Assembly (NCBI RefSeq): GCF_000711295.1 | Contig: NZ_JOMJ01000003.1 | Location: 323,001 to 387,000 of the forward strand | Origin: Desulfohalovibrio reitneri | GTDB taxonomy: Bacteria; Desulfobacterota; Desulfovibrionia; Desulfovibrionales; Desulfovibrionaceae | Reading direction: 5' to 3' | Length of the DNA: 64,000 nt | Shown: piece after piece, positions 16,805 to 25,237 of the stretch | Position numbering within the stretch: position 1 is the first letter of the stretch | Layout: each line of letters opens with the position of its first letter | Notes under the pieces: model-generated | Databases searched by the model: none | Seen by the model: the letters and a program-made list of their open reading frames with translations, nothing else | Told to the model about the DNA's origin: nothing | Position numbers and translations under genes: made by a program

Positions 16805-18190
16805 ATGAGCGAAAAACCCGCAGCCGCGCGCAACCGGGGCGATTTGACCCGCGACCCCGTCCCCGGACTTATCCGCCGGGTGGCCGTGCCCGTCTCCGTG
16901 GGCTTTTTCTTCCACACCATGATCAACGTGGTGGACACCTTCTTCGCCGGAAGGCTGTCCACCGACGCCCTGGCCGCCCTGTCCCTCTCCTTTCCCCTGT
17001 TCTTTATCATCACCTCCCTGGCAACCGGCCTGTCCACCGGAGCCACGGCCCTCATCGGCACCGCCCTGGGCGAGGAAGACGAGGGGGAGGCGGCCATGTT
17101 CGCCGCGCAGGGGGTGGTCTTCGGCGGGCTGGTGGGGCTGGCGCTGATGTTCGTCGGCCCGGCGGCATCCCCTTTCCTTTTCCGGGCGCTGGGCGCGCAG
17201 GGGAACTATCTGGCCATCTGCCTGGAGTACATGGACACCATTTTCCTGGGCGCGCCGCTTTTCATCTGGGTCAACATGCTCAACGCCGCGCTGCAGGCCC
17301 AGGGCGACACCCGCGCCTTACGCAACTTCCTGGTCCTGGCCTGCCTGCTCAACGCCGCCCTGGACCCGTGGTTCATCTTCGGCGGGCTGGGGCTGCCCGC
17401 CATGGGCGTGCGCGGCATCGCCCTGGCCACCCTGGCGGTGGAAGTCATGGGCTGCGTCTACCTGTGGCGCAGGCTGGCGGCCACCGGGCTGACGCGCGGC
17501 CATTGGCGCGGCAACCTCATGCCCAGGCGGCGGGCCTTCGCGGACATCTCGCGCCAGGGCTTCCCATCGGTGCTCAACTTCATGACCATTGGCCTGGGCA
17601 TCTTCGTCATAATCTATTTCGTGGCCAAGTACGGCCAGGAGCCGGTGGCCGCCTACGGCATCGCCACCCGGGTGGAACAGATCGTGCTGCTGCCCACCAT
17701 CGGGCTCAACGTGGCCGCCCTGGCCATCGTTGCCCAGAACATGGGGGGCCGTCGGTTCGAGCGGGTGCACGAGGCGCTTGGACTGTGCCTGCGCTACGGC
17801 TTCTGGATCATGGCCGGGGGCACGGTGGTGGTCTTCACCATCGCGGAACCGGCCATGCGCCTTTTCGCCGACGACCCGGCCGTGGTGGAGGCGGGCGTGT
17901 CCTACCTGCGCATCGCCGCCTTCGCCCTGTACGGTTACGTCATTCTTTTCGTGCACGTGGCCGCCCTGCAGGGCGCCAAACGGCCCTTCTTCGCCATCTG
18001 GATCGGGCTGTTCAGGCAGGTGGCCGCTCCTGTGGCCGTTTTCTGGCTGGCCACCGAGGTCTTCGACGTGGGGCTTGCGGGCATTTGGTGGGGCATTTTC
18101 GGCATCGTCTGGTTCTCCGCCGGTGGCACCATGCTCATCGCCCGGCGCATCCTTGCCCACGAGATCCGGCGCAGGGGAGGCGAATCATGA
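16805..18190 (+). CDS. MATE-family multidrug/Na+ efflux transporter
   Basis: 461 aa with about twelve hydrophobic segments arranged as two homologous halves. Family marks include GLIRRVAVPVSVGFFFHTMINVVDTFFAG near 20-48, where the N-terminal N-x-x-D-T-F-F sits, and QGDTRALRNFLVLACLLNAALDP near 165-187. The second half repeats this as LQGAKRPFFAIWIGL. MATE proteins expel organic cations or drugs in exchange for Na+ or H+. The 3' end overlaps arfB by four bases (ATGA). Confidence 0.93.
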   Translation: MSEKPAAARNRGDLTRDPVPGLIRRVAVPVSVGFFFHTMINVVDTFFAGRLSTDALAALSLSFPLFFIITSLATGLSTGATALIGTALGEEDEGEAAMFAAQGVVFGGLVGLALMFVGPAASPFLFRALGAQGNYLAICLEYMDTIFLGAPLFIWVNMLNAALQAQGDTRALRNFLVLACLLNAALDPWFIFGGLGLPAMGVRGIALATLAVEVMGCVYLWRRLAATGLTRGHWRGNLMPRRRAFADISRQGFPSVLNFMTIGLGIFVIIYFVAKYGQEPVAAYGIATRVEQIVLLPTIGLNVAALAIVAQNMGGRRFERVHEALGLCLRYGFWIMAGGTVVVFTIAEPAMRLFADDPAVVEAGVSYLRIAAFALYGYVILFVHVAALQGAKRPFFAIWIGLFRQVAAPVAVFWLATEVFDVGLAGIWWGIFGIVWFSAGGTMLIARRILAHEIRRRGGES

Positions 18191-18621
18191 GCGGCGGCAC
18201 GTTGCGTCCGCATCCGGGTGTGGTCATCCCGGCGGACGAGGTGGAGTTGTCCTTTTCCCGCTCCGGCGGACCGGGCGGGCAGCACGTCAACACCTCGGAC
18301 ACTTCGGTCACGGCCCGGCTGGACGTGGCCTCCTCGCCGTACCTCACCGAACAGCAGCGCGAGCGGCTGCGGGAAAAGCTGGCCTCCAGGATGACCGCCA
18401 AGGGGGAGCTGCTGGTCACGGCCTCGGATTTTCGGTCGCAGCACCGCAACCGGGAACTGGCATTGGAGCGGCTGGAAGAATTGCTGCGGTTCGGCTTGGC
18501 GCGAGCCAAGCGGCGCAAGCCCACCAAGCCTAGCAAGGCGGCCAAAAAGCGCCGTTTGGAGGCCAAGAAGCAGCGGGGGAGAAAAAAGGCCCTGCGCGGC
18601 AAGGTGGACAGGGACTCCTGA
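18187..18621 (+). CDS. arfB: Peptidyl-tRNA hydrolase ArfB (YaeJ), stalled-ribosome rescue factor
   Basis: 144 aa from the ATG at 18187. The class I release-factor catalytic motif appears in SRSGGPGGQHVNTSDTSV (GGQ near residues 30-32). The C terminus is strongly basic (KRRKPTKPSKAAKKRRLEAKKQRGRKK), as needed to sense an empty mRNA channel. ArfB enters the A site of ribosomes stalled without a stop codon and hydrolyses the peptidyl-tRNA. No codon-recognition domain is present, which separates it from RF1/RF2. Translation is coupled to the MATE gene through ATGA. Confidence 0.95.
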   Translation: MSGGTLRPHPGVVIPADEVELSFSRSGGPGGQHVNTSDTSVTARLDVASSPYLTEQQRERLREKLASRMTAKGELLVTASDFRSQHRNRELALERLEELLRFGLARAKRRKPTKPSKAAKKRRLEAKKQRGRKKALRGKVDRDS

Positions 18622-18941
18622 ATGCCATTCCAAAAAGGTCTGAAAGCGCCCATGAGGCGGCGATTTGGAGGAAAATCCAGGTTTTCGCTTTACAGCCCTG
18701 GCCGCGAATCGTAAAAAGGAGTCAATGCCTGAGACGGCCTTGGGCAGGCTGGCTTGGACACGAAACGGAGGGTAGCCACCGTTAATCACCAGGCCCATAC
18801 GCGGCGAATGAGCGCCGGAAAGAATTCGCCAAGATGCGCGTGAACTTTCAGCCTCCCCCCGGATTCCCGGCCTGGGAGGCACGGAAAGGGGCCGGATAAC
18901 CGGTACAGCGCCTCAGGGCGAATTCTCTCGTTTTCGCGCGT
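18622..18941. other. 320-base intergenic stretch, no gene recognised
   Basis: Lies between the convergent arfB and AEC transporter genes. I see no conserved reading frame with a ribosome-binding site, no tRNA fold and no obvious terminator with a T-run. A leftward open frame across it (to 18882) continues into the antisense of arfB and reads as a shadow. It could hold the 3' ends of both transcripts or a decayed element. Confidence 0.4.
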
Positions 18942-19853
18942 TTATGGAACCACACGTTCCAGCACCCACCACCATACCGGCAGCGTGGCCAGCGACAGCG
19001 GAATGCCCGCCCCCAGCAAAACGGGCGGCAGGTCGGCTTCCAGGTCGTATTCCATGGCCAGTACCGAGCCCAGCACGATGGGCGGCATGGCCGCCTCGAA
19101 CAGCGTCACCCGCACCGCATCGCCCGAGAGGTCCAAGAGCCCCACGTACAGCCCCAGCATCATGACCGGGGCCAGTAGTAGCTTGTAGGTCAGCCCCAGG
19201 CACAGCGCGCGCCGCGCCGAGGCGGGAAAGACCGGTCGCAGGGAGCAGCCCACGGCCAGCATGGCCAGCGGGGTCAGCGTGTGGCTGAGACCCTCCAGCA
19301 ACCCGGCGAACCAGTCCGGGTAGGCCAGGGGACGTGTGGCCAGCCCCAGCAACATCCCCCAGAAGGGCGGAAAGGTGGCGATGCGCTTGAGGGACGCGGC
19401 CAGGCTGGGCCTCTTGCCCGCAAACCAGGTGGCCAGGAAAAGGCCGGGCAGGCTGAGCACCAGGAAGGTGCCGGTCTGGTCGCAGAGCACTCCCACCCAC
19501 ATCCACTCCTGGCCGTAGAAGGCCTCGATCATGGGCAGGCCCACGAAGCCGGTGTTGCCCATGGCGCAGGTCAGGGCCAGGCTGGCGTAGGTGGTCCGGT
19601 CCAGGTTCAGGGCGCGGCAGCCCAGCCACAGCAGGGGCAGGCCGAGGAAGAAGGTGAGCCAGGGCATGAGGCCGGCGAAGAGCAGGTCCGCCCGCAGGGG
19701 GAGTTGGTGGGCATAGCGCACGGCCACCGCAGGCAGGGCCAGGTTGAGGACCAGGGCGGTCAGCACCTTGGGAGCGGAGTCGGGCAGCACGCGCAGGGCG
19801 CGGAAGAGGGCCCCGGCCGCCAGGCAGACGGCCACCAGCAGGATGTTGTCCAT
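18942..19853 (-). CDS. AEC (auxin efflux carrier) family transporter
   Basis: 303 aa with about ten membrane segments in two inverted halves. Characteristic glycine/proline-broken helices are seen: NLALPAVAVRYAHQ near 37-50, CAMGNTGFVGLPMIEAFYG near 95-113, and LFEAAMPPIVLGSVLAMEY near 250-268. Bacterial members move malate, malonate or other organic acids. A second AEC protein is encoded at 62568-63494. Substrate unknown. Confidence 0.9.
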   Translation of the reverse strand: MDNILLVAVCLAAGALFRALRVLPDSAPKVLTALVLNLALPAVAVRYAHQLPLRADLLFAGLMPWLTFFLGLPLLWLGCRALNLDRTTYASLALTCAMGNTGFVGLPMIEAFYGQEWMWVGVLCDQTGTFLVLSLPGLFLATWFAGKRPSLAASLKRIATFPPFWGMLLGLATRPLAYPDWFAGLLEGLSHTLTPLAMLAVGCSLRPVFPASARRALCLGLTYKLLLAPVMMLGLYVGLLDLSGDAVRVTLFEAAMPPIVLGSVLAMEYDLEADLPPVLLGAGIPLSLATLPVWWWVLERVVP

Positions 19854-19864
19854 GGCCGTCCAGC

Positions 19865-20443
19865 CTACCTCACACCGGAGGCATCCGCCACGCGGATCAG
19901 CCAGGCGGTTATGGCGGGGCGGGCTGGGTCCTCCAGGCGCAGCAGGCGGGATTCGTGCAGATCGTCGATCCAGGCGGCAACCGCCTCCCGCTCCGCCTCG
20001 CCGCCGGGATGCCCGGCGTAGGCCACCACGGACAGCAGCCCGCCGGGGGCCAGCAGGTTCAGGGCGGCATCCAGGGCGGGCAGGGTGGACTCCGGCCGGG
20101 TGATGATTGAGCGGTCCCCGCCGGGATGGAAGCCCAGGTTGAAGGTGACGGCCCGCACCCGTTCCCGCAGCGGGGCGGGAAGTTCCCCGGGCAGGCGTTC
20201 GGCCAGGGTCTCGTGTCCGGCGTGGAGCAGACGCACGCGGGGCGAGACGCCCTCGCGGTCCAATCTGGTTCGGGCGCGGGCCAGGGCCGCCTCCTGCACG
20301 TCGAAGCCGCAGACCAGCCCCTCGTCCCCCACGGCACGGGCCAGGGCGAGGGTGTCGCGGCCGTTGCCCACGGTGGCGTCCACCGCGGCGTCGCCGGGAT
20401 GGATGGCTTGCTGGAGCAGGGTGTGGATGGATTCCAGGAGCAT
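19865..20443 (-). CDS. SAM-dependent methyltransferase, MnmM/YtqB (rRNA_methylase) family
   Basis: 192 aa from the ATG at 20443, which has GGAGAG upstream; a GTG at 20470 is a less likely start. The SAM site is DATVGNGRDTLALARAVG near 27-44, followed by GFDVQ near 50. The family block VTFNLGFHPGGDRSIITRPE lies near 106-125 and VVAYAGHPGGEAEREAV near 150-166. YtqB/MnmM proteins methylate the wobble-uridine side chain nm5(s2)U34 of tRNA in bacteria. The family match is good; the exact RNA substrate is inferred. It follows 11 bases upstream of the AEC gene on the same strand. Confidence 0.85.
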   Translation of the reverse strand: MLLESIHTLLQQAIHPGDAAVDATVGNGRDTLALARAVGDEGLVCGFDVQEAALARARTRLDREGVSPRVRLLHAGHETLAERLPGELPAPLRERVRAVTFNLGFHPGGDRSIITRPESTLPALDAALNLLAPGGLLSVVAYAGHPGGEAEREAVAAWIDDLHESRLLRLEDPARPAITAWLIRVADASGVR

Positions 20444-20479
20444 CTTGCCAATCTCTCCGTGGCGTCTCACAATGCGGCC

Positions 20480-20728
20480 ATGCAGGATATCGGGCGCGTC
20501 ATCATGGTCGTGGGGCTGGTGCTGGTCGTCTTCGGCGGCGCGCTGTGGCTGGGCGGCAAGGTCGGGCTGCCCCAGGGCTGGCCGGACTGGCTCCGCCCCG
20601 GCCGCCTGCCGGGCGACATCGTCATCGACCGCCCCGGCTTCAAGTTCTACTTCCCCCTGGCCACGGGCGTTCTTCTCAGCCTGGTGGTCTCACTTGTCAT
20701 CTGGATCATTCGTTTTTTCGGCCGCTAG
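20480..20728 (+). CDS. DUF2905 family membrane protein
   Basis: 82 aa. The design MQDIGRVIMVVGLVLVVFGG, then GKVGLPQGW, then LPGDIVIDRPGFKFYFPLATGV and a final hydrophobic segment is the DUF2905 family (one TM helix at each end and a conserved LPGDI motif). It is widespread and of unknown function. Divergent from the methyltransferase by 36 bases; its 3' end overlaps the RlmM-like gene on the opposite strand by 39 bases. Confidence 0.88.
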   Translation: MQDIGRVIMVVGLVLVVFGGALWLGGKVGLPQGWPDWLRPGRLPGDIVIDRPGFKFYFPLATGVLLSLVVSLVIWIIRFFGR

Positions 20729-21640
20729 CCGCACCCAGGTCAGTTCGTGCTTGTTGTGCCAGAGGTGCAGCAGACGCGAGCCGTGGGCGTCGCGGAAGGG
20801 GGCCAGTTCCGTCCAGTCCGTGACCTCGCCCTGCAATTTGACCGTGCAGGCCAGGTTCAGCCCCGGCGCGGCCTCCATGACGCGGGAAAGCAGCTTCCAC
20901 AGCCTTCCGGGGTAGCAGATGACGTCGGAGAAGAACCAGTCCGCCCGGGCCGCCTCGGCCGGGTCCAGGGCGAAGGCGCTGCCCAGTCGCTCTTCCACGC
21001 CGGGCAAGGCGGCCACCTTGGGGTCTAGCGGGGCCTTGTCCAGACTTACGACCCGCGCCCCCAGGCGCGCCAGCACCCAGGCCCAGCCGCCCGGGCTGCC
21101 GCCCAGGTCCAGGCACATCTCGCCAGGTTCGGGCGCGCGGCCCAGCAGGGTGAACAGCTCCCACAGCTTGAGATAGGCGCGGTTGGGCGGCCCCTCGCGG
21201 TCCTCCTCGAACAGAACGCGGCCCTGCGGAAAGGGGCTGCTCGTGGACGGCGAGGCCAGGATAGAGTCGGGTTTCCACAGGGTCCAGGCCCCCAGCGGGG
21301 CGGTGGGCGCGGGGTGGCCGAAGGGCAGGGGCCGGGCCTTCACCGGCGGAAGCTTCTGGCGGATGAGCTCAGCCCGGCGGCGTTGTCCCGCCTCGTCCGT
21401 CTCCACCATATCCCAGTTGCGCTGGATGGACTTGAGGCCGGCGGCGCCCTTACCGATGGACGGCGCGGGCAGAAAACGCGGCTCGAGCCAGGTGTTTTGC
21501 GCCCAGGCAACATCACGCACAGGGCCGGGGGTCAGAAAGAGGGGGTCGCGGCGCTCGATGACGTCCACGCCCAGAAAGTCCAACTCCGCGGCCAGTTCAA
21601 AGGCGAAGCCGGGCGCGGCCTGGTATACGGCCAGGGACAG
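20690..21640 (-). CDS. RlmM/FtsJ-type SAM-dependent rRNA 2'-O-methyltransferase, probable CTG start
   Basis: 316 aa if translation begins at the CTG at 21640, which has GGAGGG 7 bases upstream (21648-21653). The first standard alternative is a TTG at 21583 with no such site, and it would remove SLAVYQAAPGFAFELAAE, typical of the RlmM N terminus. The catalytic FtsJ fold shows CLDLGGSPGGWAWVLARLGA near 175-194, SLDKAPL near 197 and FFSDVICYPGR near 236. Lysines of the K-D-K-E tetrad are plausible at CTVKLQG near 268. RlmM methylates 23S rRNA C2498; the substrate here is inferred. Confidence 0.82.
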   Translation of the reverse strand: MSLAVYQAAPGFAFELAAELDFLGVDVIERRDPLFLTPGPVRDVAWAQNTWLEPRFLPAPSIGKGAAGLKSIQRNWDMVETDEAGQRRRAELIRQKLPPVKARPLPFGHPAPTAPLGAWTLWKPDSILASPSTSSPFPQGRVLFEEDREGPPNRAYLKLWELFTLLGRAPEPGEMCLDLGGSPGGWAWVLARLGARVVSLDKAPLDPKVAALPGVEERLGSAFALDPAEAARADWFFSDVICYPGRLWKLLSRVMEAAPGLNLACTVKLQGEVTDWTELAPFRDAHGSRLLHLWHNKHELTWVRLAAEKTNDPDDK

Positions 21641-21705
21641 GGTTCAGCCCTCCGCCCGGCGCTCGGCGGGCAGGCCGCGAATTGGTGCTGGATGTGGCGG
21701 CATGT

Positions 21706-21748
21706 GGTTCTCCGGCGGCGGGCTTATCACCCGCCAAGCCGGAGAACC
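21706..21748. terminator. Long GC hairpin between minus-strand genes
   Basis: The arms 21706-21722 and 21730-21748 pair over 17 bp, with a two-base AA bulge and a 7-base loop. The outer stem is GGTTCTCCGGC/GCCGGAGAACC. It lies downstream of the 55-aa membrane protein gene and upstream of the RlmM-like gene. No T-run follows, so it may be a processing or attenuation hairpin instead of a classical terminator. Confidence 0.55.
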
Positions 21749-21779
21749 TAGGACAAAACCGAAGGCGAGCCAAGCCCGT

Positions 21780-21947
21780 TCAGACCAGGTGAGTGCTCCG
21801 CATACGGTTGAGATCGCAAGCGGGCCCCTCCTGGGAGGTCTCCTCCTCGTCCTTGTTCCGTTCATCTTCCTCGCGGAACAGAAGCAGAGCGGCCGCGACC
21901 ATGACACCGGCCTGCAGTATGAGCAAAGCGATGACAGCCGTTTGCAT
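21780..21947 (-). CDS. Small membrane protein, 55 aa
   Basis: ATG 21947 has a G-run (GGGGGG) 7 bases upstream; upstream in-frame ATGs lack one. One transmembrane helix (AVIALLILQAGVMVAAALLLF, residues 4-24) is followed by a highly charged acidic tail (REEDERNKDEEETSQEG). Function unknown. It belongs to a set of short single-helix proteins with the next gene upstream. Confidence 0.6.
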   Translation of the reverse strand: MQTAVIALLILQAGVMVAAALLLFREEDERNKDEEETSQEGPACDLNRMRSTHLV

Positions 21948-22026
21948 GGAACTACCCCCCATGCCGCGTCCGCGGGAAATGGCGGCTACGGCGGTGTGCA
22001 TCACTGACCCCGGGTGAGATGGGCCT

Positions 22027-22191
22027 CTAGGTGCGTCCGGCCAGACCGCGCTGGTTCAGCTCACGTTTTTTGTAGAGTTCGAAATCGAGCCGTCGCAAGG
22101 GGGTCCTGCGTTGGTCGGTGCGCGAGGCGAAATGCAGAGCCATGCCCCAGGCCAAGGCGACGATCGCTGCCAGGATGATGAAGTAAACCAT
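22027..22191 (-). CDS. Small membrane protein, 54 aa
   Basis: ATG 22191 follows GGAGGG 7 bases upstream. One N-terminal transmembrane helix (VYFIILAAIVALAWGMALHF, residues 2-21) is followed by a basic cytoplasmic tail (RRTPLRRLDFELYKKRELNQR). No family recognised. The next gene downstream encodes a similar protein but with an acidic tail. Confidence 0.6.
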   Translation of the reverse strand: MVYFIILAAIVALAWGMALHFASRTDQRRTPLRRLDFELYKKRELNQRGLAGRT

Positions 22192-22466
22192 TGCCTTACC
22201 CTCCAGCAAGTCCCCCGAATATACGACTTCGCGCCGCTGCCGCTCAGTCTTTGTCCGGGTAAAAAAGGCTTACTTCCAGCATTACATCATTTTGGGGAGC
22301 ATGTCTGCATGCGGTGTTCATTTTTTCACCTCGAACGGGAGGATTCGACGGTCCTATTTCCATGAACCGTCTGGCTCCCTAGTGAAAATCATGCGGAGGG
22401 GAGGCGGAAAAAAATGTACGCTCCGGTTTGGCGGCAGAATGTATCCAGCAGTCTATTGCGGGGTGA

Positions 22467-22874
22467 TCAGGCGTTGGCTTCCGGAGGGTGGAACGGAGGA
22501 AGGAAACCCAGGCGATACAGCATGTTTCGAACCTGCTCCGGTTCGTTCCGCAGCAGGGCGGCGGCCAGTTCCAGCCCCGCCCCGCACAGGGACAGGGCGA
22601 AGTCGTGCAGGCGCAGCCTGCGCACGTCGTGGGCCAGCTGCTCCACGGCCGGAACCAGATGGGCCGACTCTTTTCCCAGCTCCACGTCCAGCAACTCCGG
22701 GGTGAGGTTCTCCGCGAGTTCGCTCAGGGCGCGCCTGCGGCGGGCGGCCCGCTCCCGCGCCTCGGCGTCGTCCGGCAGCCCTCTGCGTCCGAGAAACGCG
22801 TCCAGGGAGCGGGCCAGTTCGCCATAGCCCTCGGCCAGGGCGTTCACTTGGCCGGTGGAAAGGCGGCCCATCAT
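22467..22874 (-). CDS. Hypothetical helical protein, 135 aa
   Basis: Starts at the tandem ATGATG (22874/22871) placed just after GGGGAGG. The product is almost wholly alpha-helical and arginine/leucine/alanine-rich, with no signal peptide and no recognised motif. Its start overlaps the stop of the 98-aa gene by four bases, so both are co-translated. The 257 bases downstream of the 54-aa gene hold no feature I can name. Confidence 0.65.
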   Translation of the reverse strand: MMGRLSTGQVNALAEGYGELARSLDAFLGRRGLPDDAEARERAARRRRALSELAENLTPELLDVELGKESAHLVPAVEQLAHDVRRLRLHDFALSLCGAGLELAAALLRNEPEQVRNMLYRLGFLPPFHPPEANA

Positions 22875-23167
22875 TCCTCCCCTGCTTCCGCCGCCCACTT
22901 GTGCAGCGTTTCGGCGATGAGATTCGCCTGCTTGGCGTTGGATATGATGAACTTGGACTGTGGCTTGAACGTGCCGCCCATTTTGCGGTAGCGGCGGATG
23001 GCGTACTTGTCCGGGCCAAAGCCGTCCAGCTTGGCCTCGTACTGGCGGAAGCGGAAGAGGATGGTCGTCCAGGCCCCGCGGGTCAGGACAACCTTATCCA
23101 GCTCCTCGACGAGCTGTTCGCCGTTTTCCTCGTAATTGACCGTGATGTCGTCGATGTTCTCGAACAT
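22871..23167 (-). CDS. Conserved hypothetical protein, 98 aa
   Basis: A compact alpha/beta protein. Landmarks are VVLTRGAWTTILFRFRQYEAK near 26-46 and KYAIRRYRKMGGTFKPQSKFIISN near 54-77, which look like a structured DNA- or protein-binding unit, but I cannot assign a family. ATG at 23167 has GAGAGA upstream. First gene of a coupled pair with the helical protein. Confidence 0.7.
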   Translation of the reverse strand: MFENIDDITVNYEENGEQLVEELDKVVLTRGAWTTILFRFRQYEAKLDGFGPDKYAIRRYRKMGGTFKPQSKFIISNAKQANLIAETLHKWAAEAGEE

Positions 23168-23410
23168 GCTTCTCTCTCGTTGTATTTCCTGGTGAAGCCC
23201 GGCCGGCGAGCCGGGAAGGCCATTACATCCATCCCGGCAGCGCGCTTGGCTGGGGCGGCGCGGAGCAGGTCGCGGGCGGACTCATAGCGTCCTCTTACCC
23301 GCCATGAGGAGGTGGAGGCAAGACCGTTGCCTTCCATCCGTACTGAAGGTATGCCCAAAGAGCGGTCCGGACCATCCGGGGCGCGAGGCAGAACCGGGCA
23401 CCGAGTGAGC

Positions 23411-24295
23411 ATGCCGGAACAGGACGCCAACCCCCTTCCCGCCACCGATCCGTGGAGCAATCTGGGGGAGATTCTCCACCTCTTCGAGGAGATCGACCCG
23501 GAGACGGACACCGAGGCCATGCGCTTGGCCTACGCCGACGTGGTCCGCCTGTTCCGGGGCGAGTATCCGGGCTACCGCGCCTGTACCACCGCCTACCACG
23601 ACCTCGATCACACCCTGGCCGTCTCCCTGGCCTCCGCCCGGCTGGCGCACGGAGCCTTCGTTTCCGGCCGTCCCTTTCCCGCCCGGGATCTGCTTCTTCT
23701 GCACATGGCGGCTATCTTCCACGACGTGGGCTACATCCAGCGCGATGACGACACAGAAGGTTCCGGTGCGAAGTACACCGTGGGCCACGAGGAACGGGGC
23801 ATCCAGTTCCTTTCCGACTATCTGGGCCGGCGCGGCGCGCGGGGGAGGGATATCCGCGACTGCGCGGGCATGATCCGCTGCACCAACCTGTCCGTGTCGC
23901 CTTCCGATCTGTCCTTCTCCACCCCGGGAAGAGAGACGCTGGGGAAGATGCTCGGCGCGGCCGATCTGCTGGCCCAGGTGGCAGACCGCTGGTACCTGGA
24001 GAAGCTCTTTTACCTCTACCGCGAATTCCACGAGGCCGAGGTGGAGGGCTTCGAGTCGGAATTGGACCTGCTACGCAAGACCCAGGGGTTCTACGAGCAC
24101 GTGGCCCGCCGCCGCATGGACGAGGAACTGGACGGCGTGGACCGCTACATGCTGCCTCACTTCCGGGCCCGCTGGGACCTGGAGGTGGACCCCTACCAGG
24201 ACTCCATCCGGCGCAACCTGGAGTACCTCCAGACCGTGCTGGCCACCTGGCGCGACAGGGCGGCTGAAAAACTCAATCCCGAAAACGGCGGTTGA
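23411..24295 (+). CDS. HD-domain metal-dependent phosphohydrolase
   Basis: 294 aa from ATG 23411; earlier in-frame starts exist. HD-superfamily residues are visible: TAYHDLDHTLAV near 60-71, MAAIFHDVGYIQRDDD near 97-112, GHEERGIQFLSDYLG near 122-136 and GAADLLAQVADRWYLEKL near 182-199. No regulatory or RelA-type domain accompanies it. HD enzymes hydrolyse nucleotides or cyclic nucleotides; the exact substrate is unknown. The preceding 243 bases hold its promoter and that of the divergent 98-aa gene. Confidence 0.85.
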   Translation: MPEQDANPLPATDPWSNLGEILHLFEEIDPETDTEAMRLAYADVVRLFRGEYPGYRACTTAYHDLDHTLAVSLASARLAHGAFVSGRPFPARDLLLLHMAAIFHDVGYIQRDDDTEGSGAKYTVGHEERGIQFLSDYLGRRGARGRDIRDCAGMIRCTNLSVSPSDLSFSTPGRETLGKMLGAADLLAQVADRWYLEKLFYLYREFHEAEVEGFESELDLLRKTQGFYEHVARRRMDEELDGVDRYMLPHFRARWDLEVDPYQDSIRRNLEYLQTVLATWRDRAAEKLNPENGG

Positions 24296-24442
24296 AGCCC
24301 GCGAAAAGCCTCCTGACAGGCCGCGTCGCGCACTCGTCGCTTCCGCGTCGATGTATACCCCCTTGCCATTTCCGGTCGAACAAGCCAGCCTGCTTTGGCC
24401 GCGCGCCCCGGTGGCAGCGCGGAAGAGGGGGAGATACGGACC

Positions 24443-25237
24443 GTGACGCATGGGTTCGACGCCGGCTTCAAAGGCGCGTTTTCCATTTCGTCCGCCTCCA
24501 GAGTGGGGGAGGGGGCCACCAAGCGCAAGAACGTGCAGGTATTTTACGTTTTGGCTGAGAAACGCCAGGACGGCCAGTTCGACGTGCGCTATCTCAACGA
24601 CAACTCCGTTCCCTCTGGCAACTCCTGGCGCGTGCCAGAGGAGGATTTTCTGCGGCAGTACACGCCGGAGCCGGATCTTTACCACAACGCGGTCTACCCG
24701 GCCATGCGCAGCCTGGAAAAGACCATCGCCAAGGCGGACCGCTATCGGGACAACAAGCAGAGCTTTTCCGCGGAGATGGAATACAAGAAGGCCCTGCGCA
24801 TCGACGAGGACAACGTGCGGGCCACCTTCGGCTTCGGTCTGAACTACCTGGACAGGGGGGACACCGAGAAGGCAGATCTTGTTTTCCGCCGCCTTGTCAG
24901 GCTGAACGCGGCTTTCGAGCCGGAGCACAAGCACCTTTTCAACGAATTCGGCATCAAGCTGCGCAAGGCGGGCCTGTTCAGCCAGGCGGTGAAATACTAC
25001 GCCCGGGCCAGGCAGTTCACCAAGGACGACGAGAACCTGCTGTACAACTTCGCCCGGGCGCTGCACGCCAAGGGGCGTTCGGACAGGGCGGTCCACTTTC
25101 TGGAAAGGGCCCTGGAGATGCGGCCGGACTTTCCCGAAGCCAAAGGCTTCCTGAAATATCTTGTGAAACCTCGCGGAGAGGAATCGGAAGGGGAGCGGGA
25201 TTTCGGCCGGGACATCTTTCTGGAGGAAGACTGGTGA
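24443..25237 (+). CDS. Tetratricopeptide-repeat protein
   Basis: 264 aa from a GTG at 24443 with GGGGGAG about ten bases upstream. The N terminus is a small beta-rich region (VQVFYVLAEKRQDGQFDVRY) containing a serine-glycine stretch. From about residue 105 there are three to four TPR helix pairs (SAEMEYKKALRIDEDN, AVKYYARARQFTKDDENL, AVHFLERALEMRPDFPEAK). TPR proteins act as docking platforms. Its stop overlaps the next gene's GTG start, so it is coupled to the GspE-N/CheX-like protein. Confidence 0.8.
   Translation: MTHGFDAGFKGAFSISSASRVGEGATKRKNVQVFYVLAEKRQDGQFDVRYLNDNSVPSGNSWRVPEEDFLRQYTPEPDLYHNAVYPAMRSLEKTIAKADRYRDNKQSFSAEMEYKKALRIDEDNVRATFGFGLNYLDRGDTEKADLVFRRLVRLNAAFEPEHKHLFNEFGIKLRKAGLFSQAVKYYARARQFTKDDENLLYNFARALHAKGRSDRAVHFLERALEMRPDFPEAKGFLKYLVKPRGEESEGERDFGRDIFLEEDW

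Noticed and set aside
16381-18621. Open frame of 746 codons over the MATE and ArfB genes in another frame
   Set aside because: Arginine/glycine/proline-rich shadow. Its last part is the genuine arfB frame, which starts at 18187.
18622-18941. A structured RNA or riboswitch in the arfB-AEC gap
   Set aside because: No conserved riboswitch core that I recognise; only weak inverted repeats.
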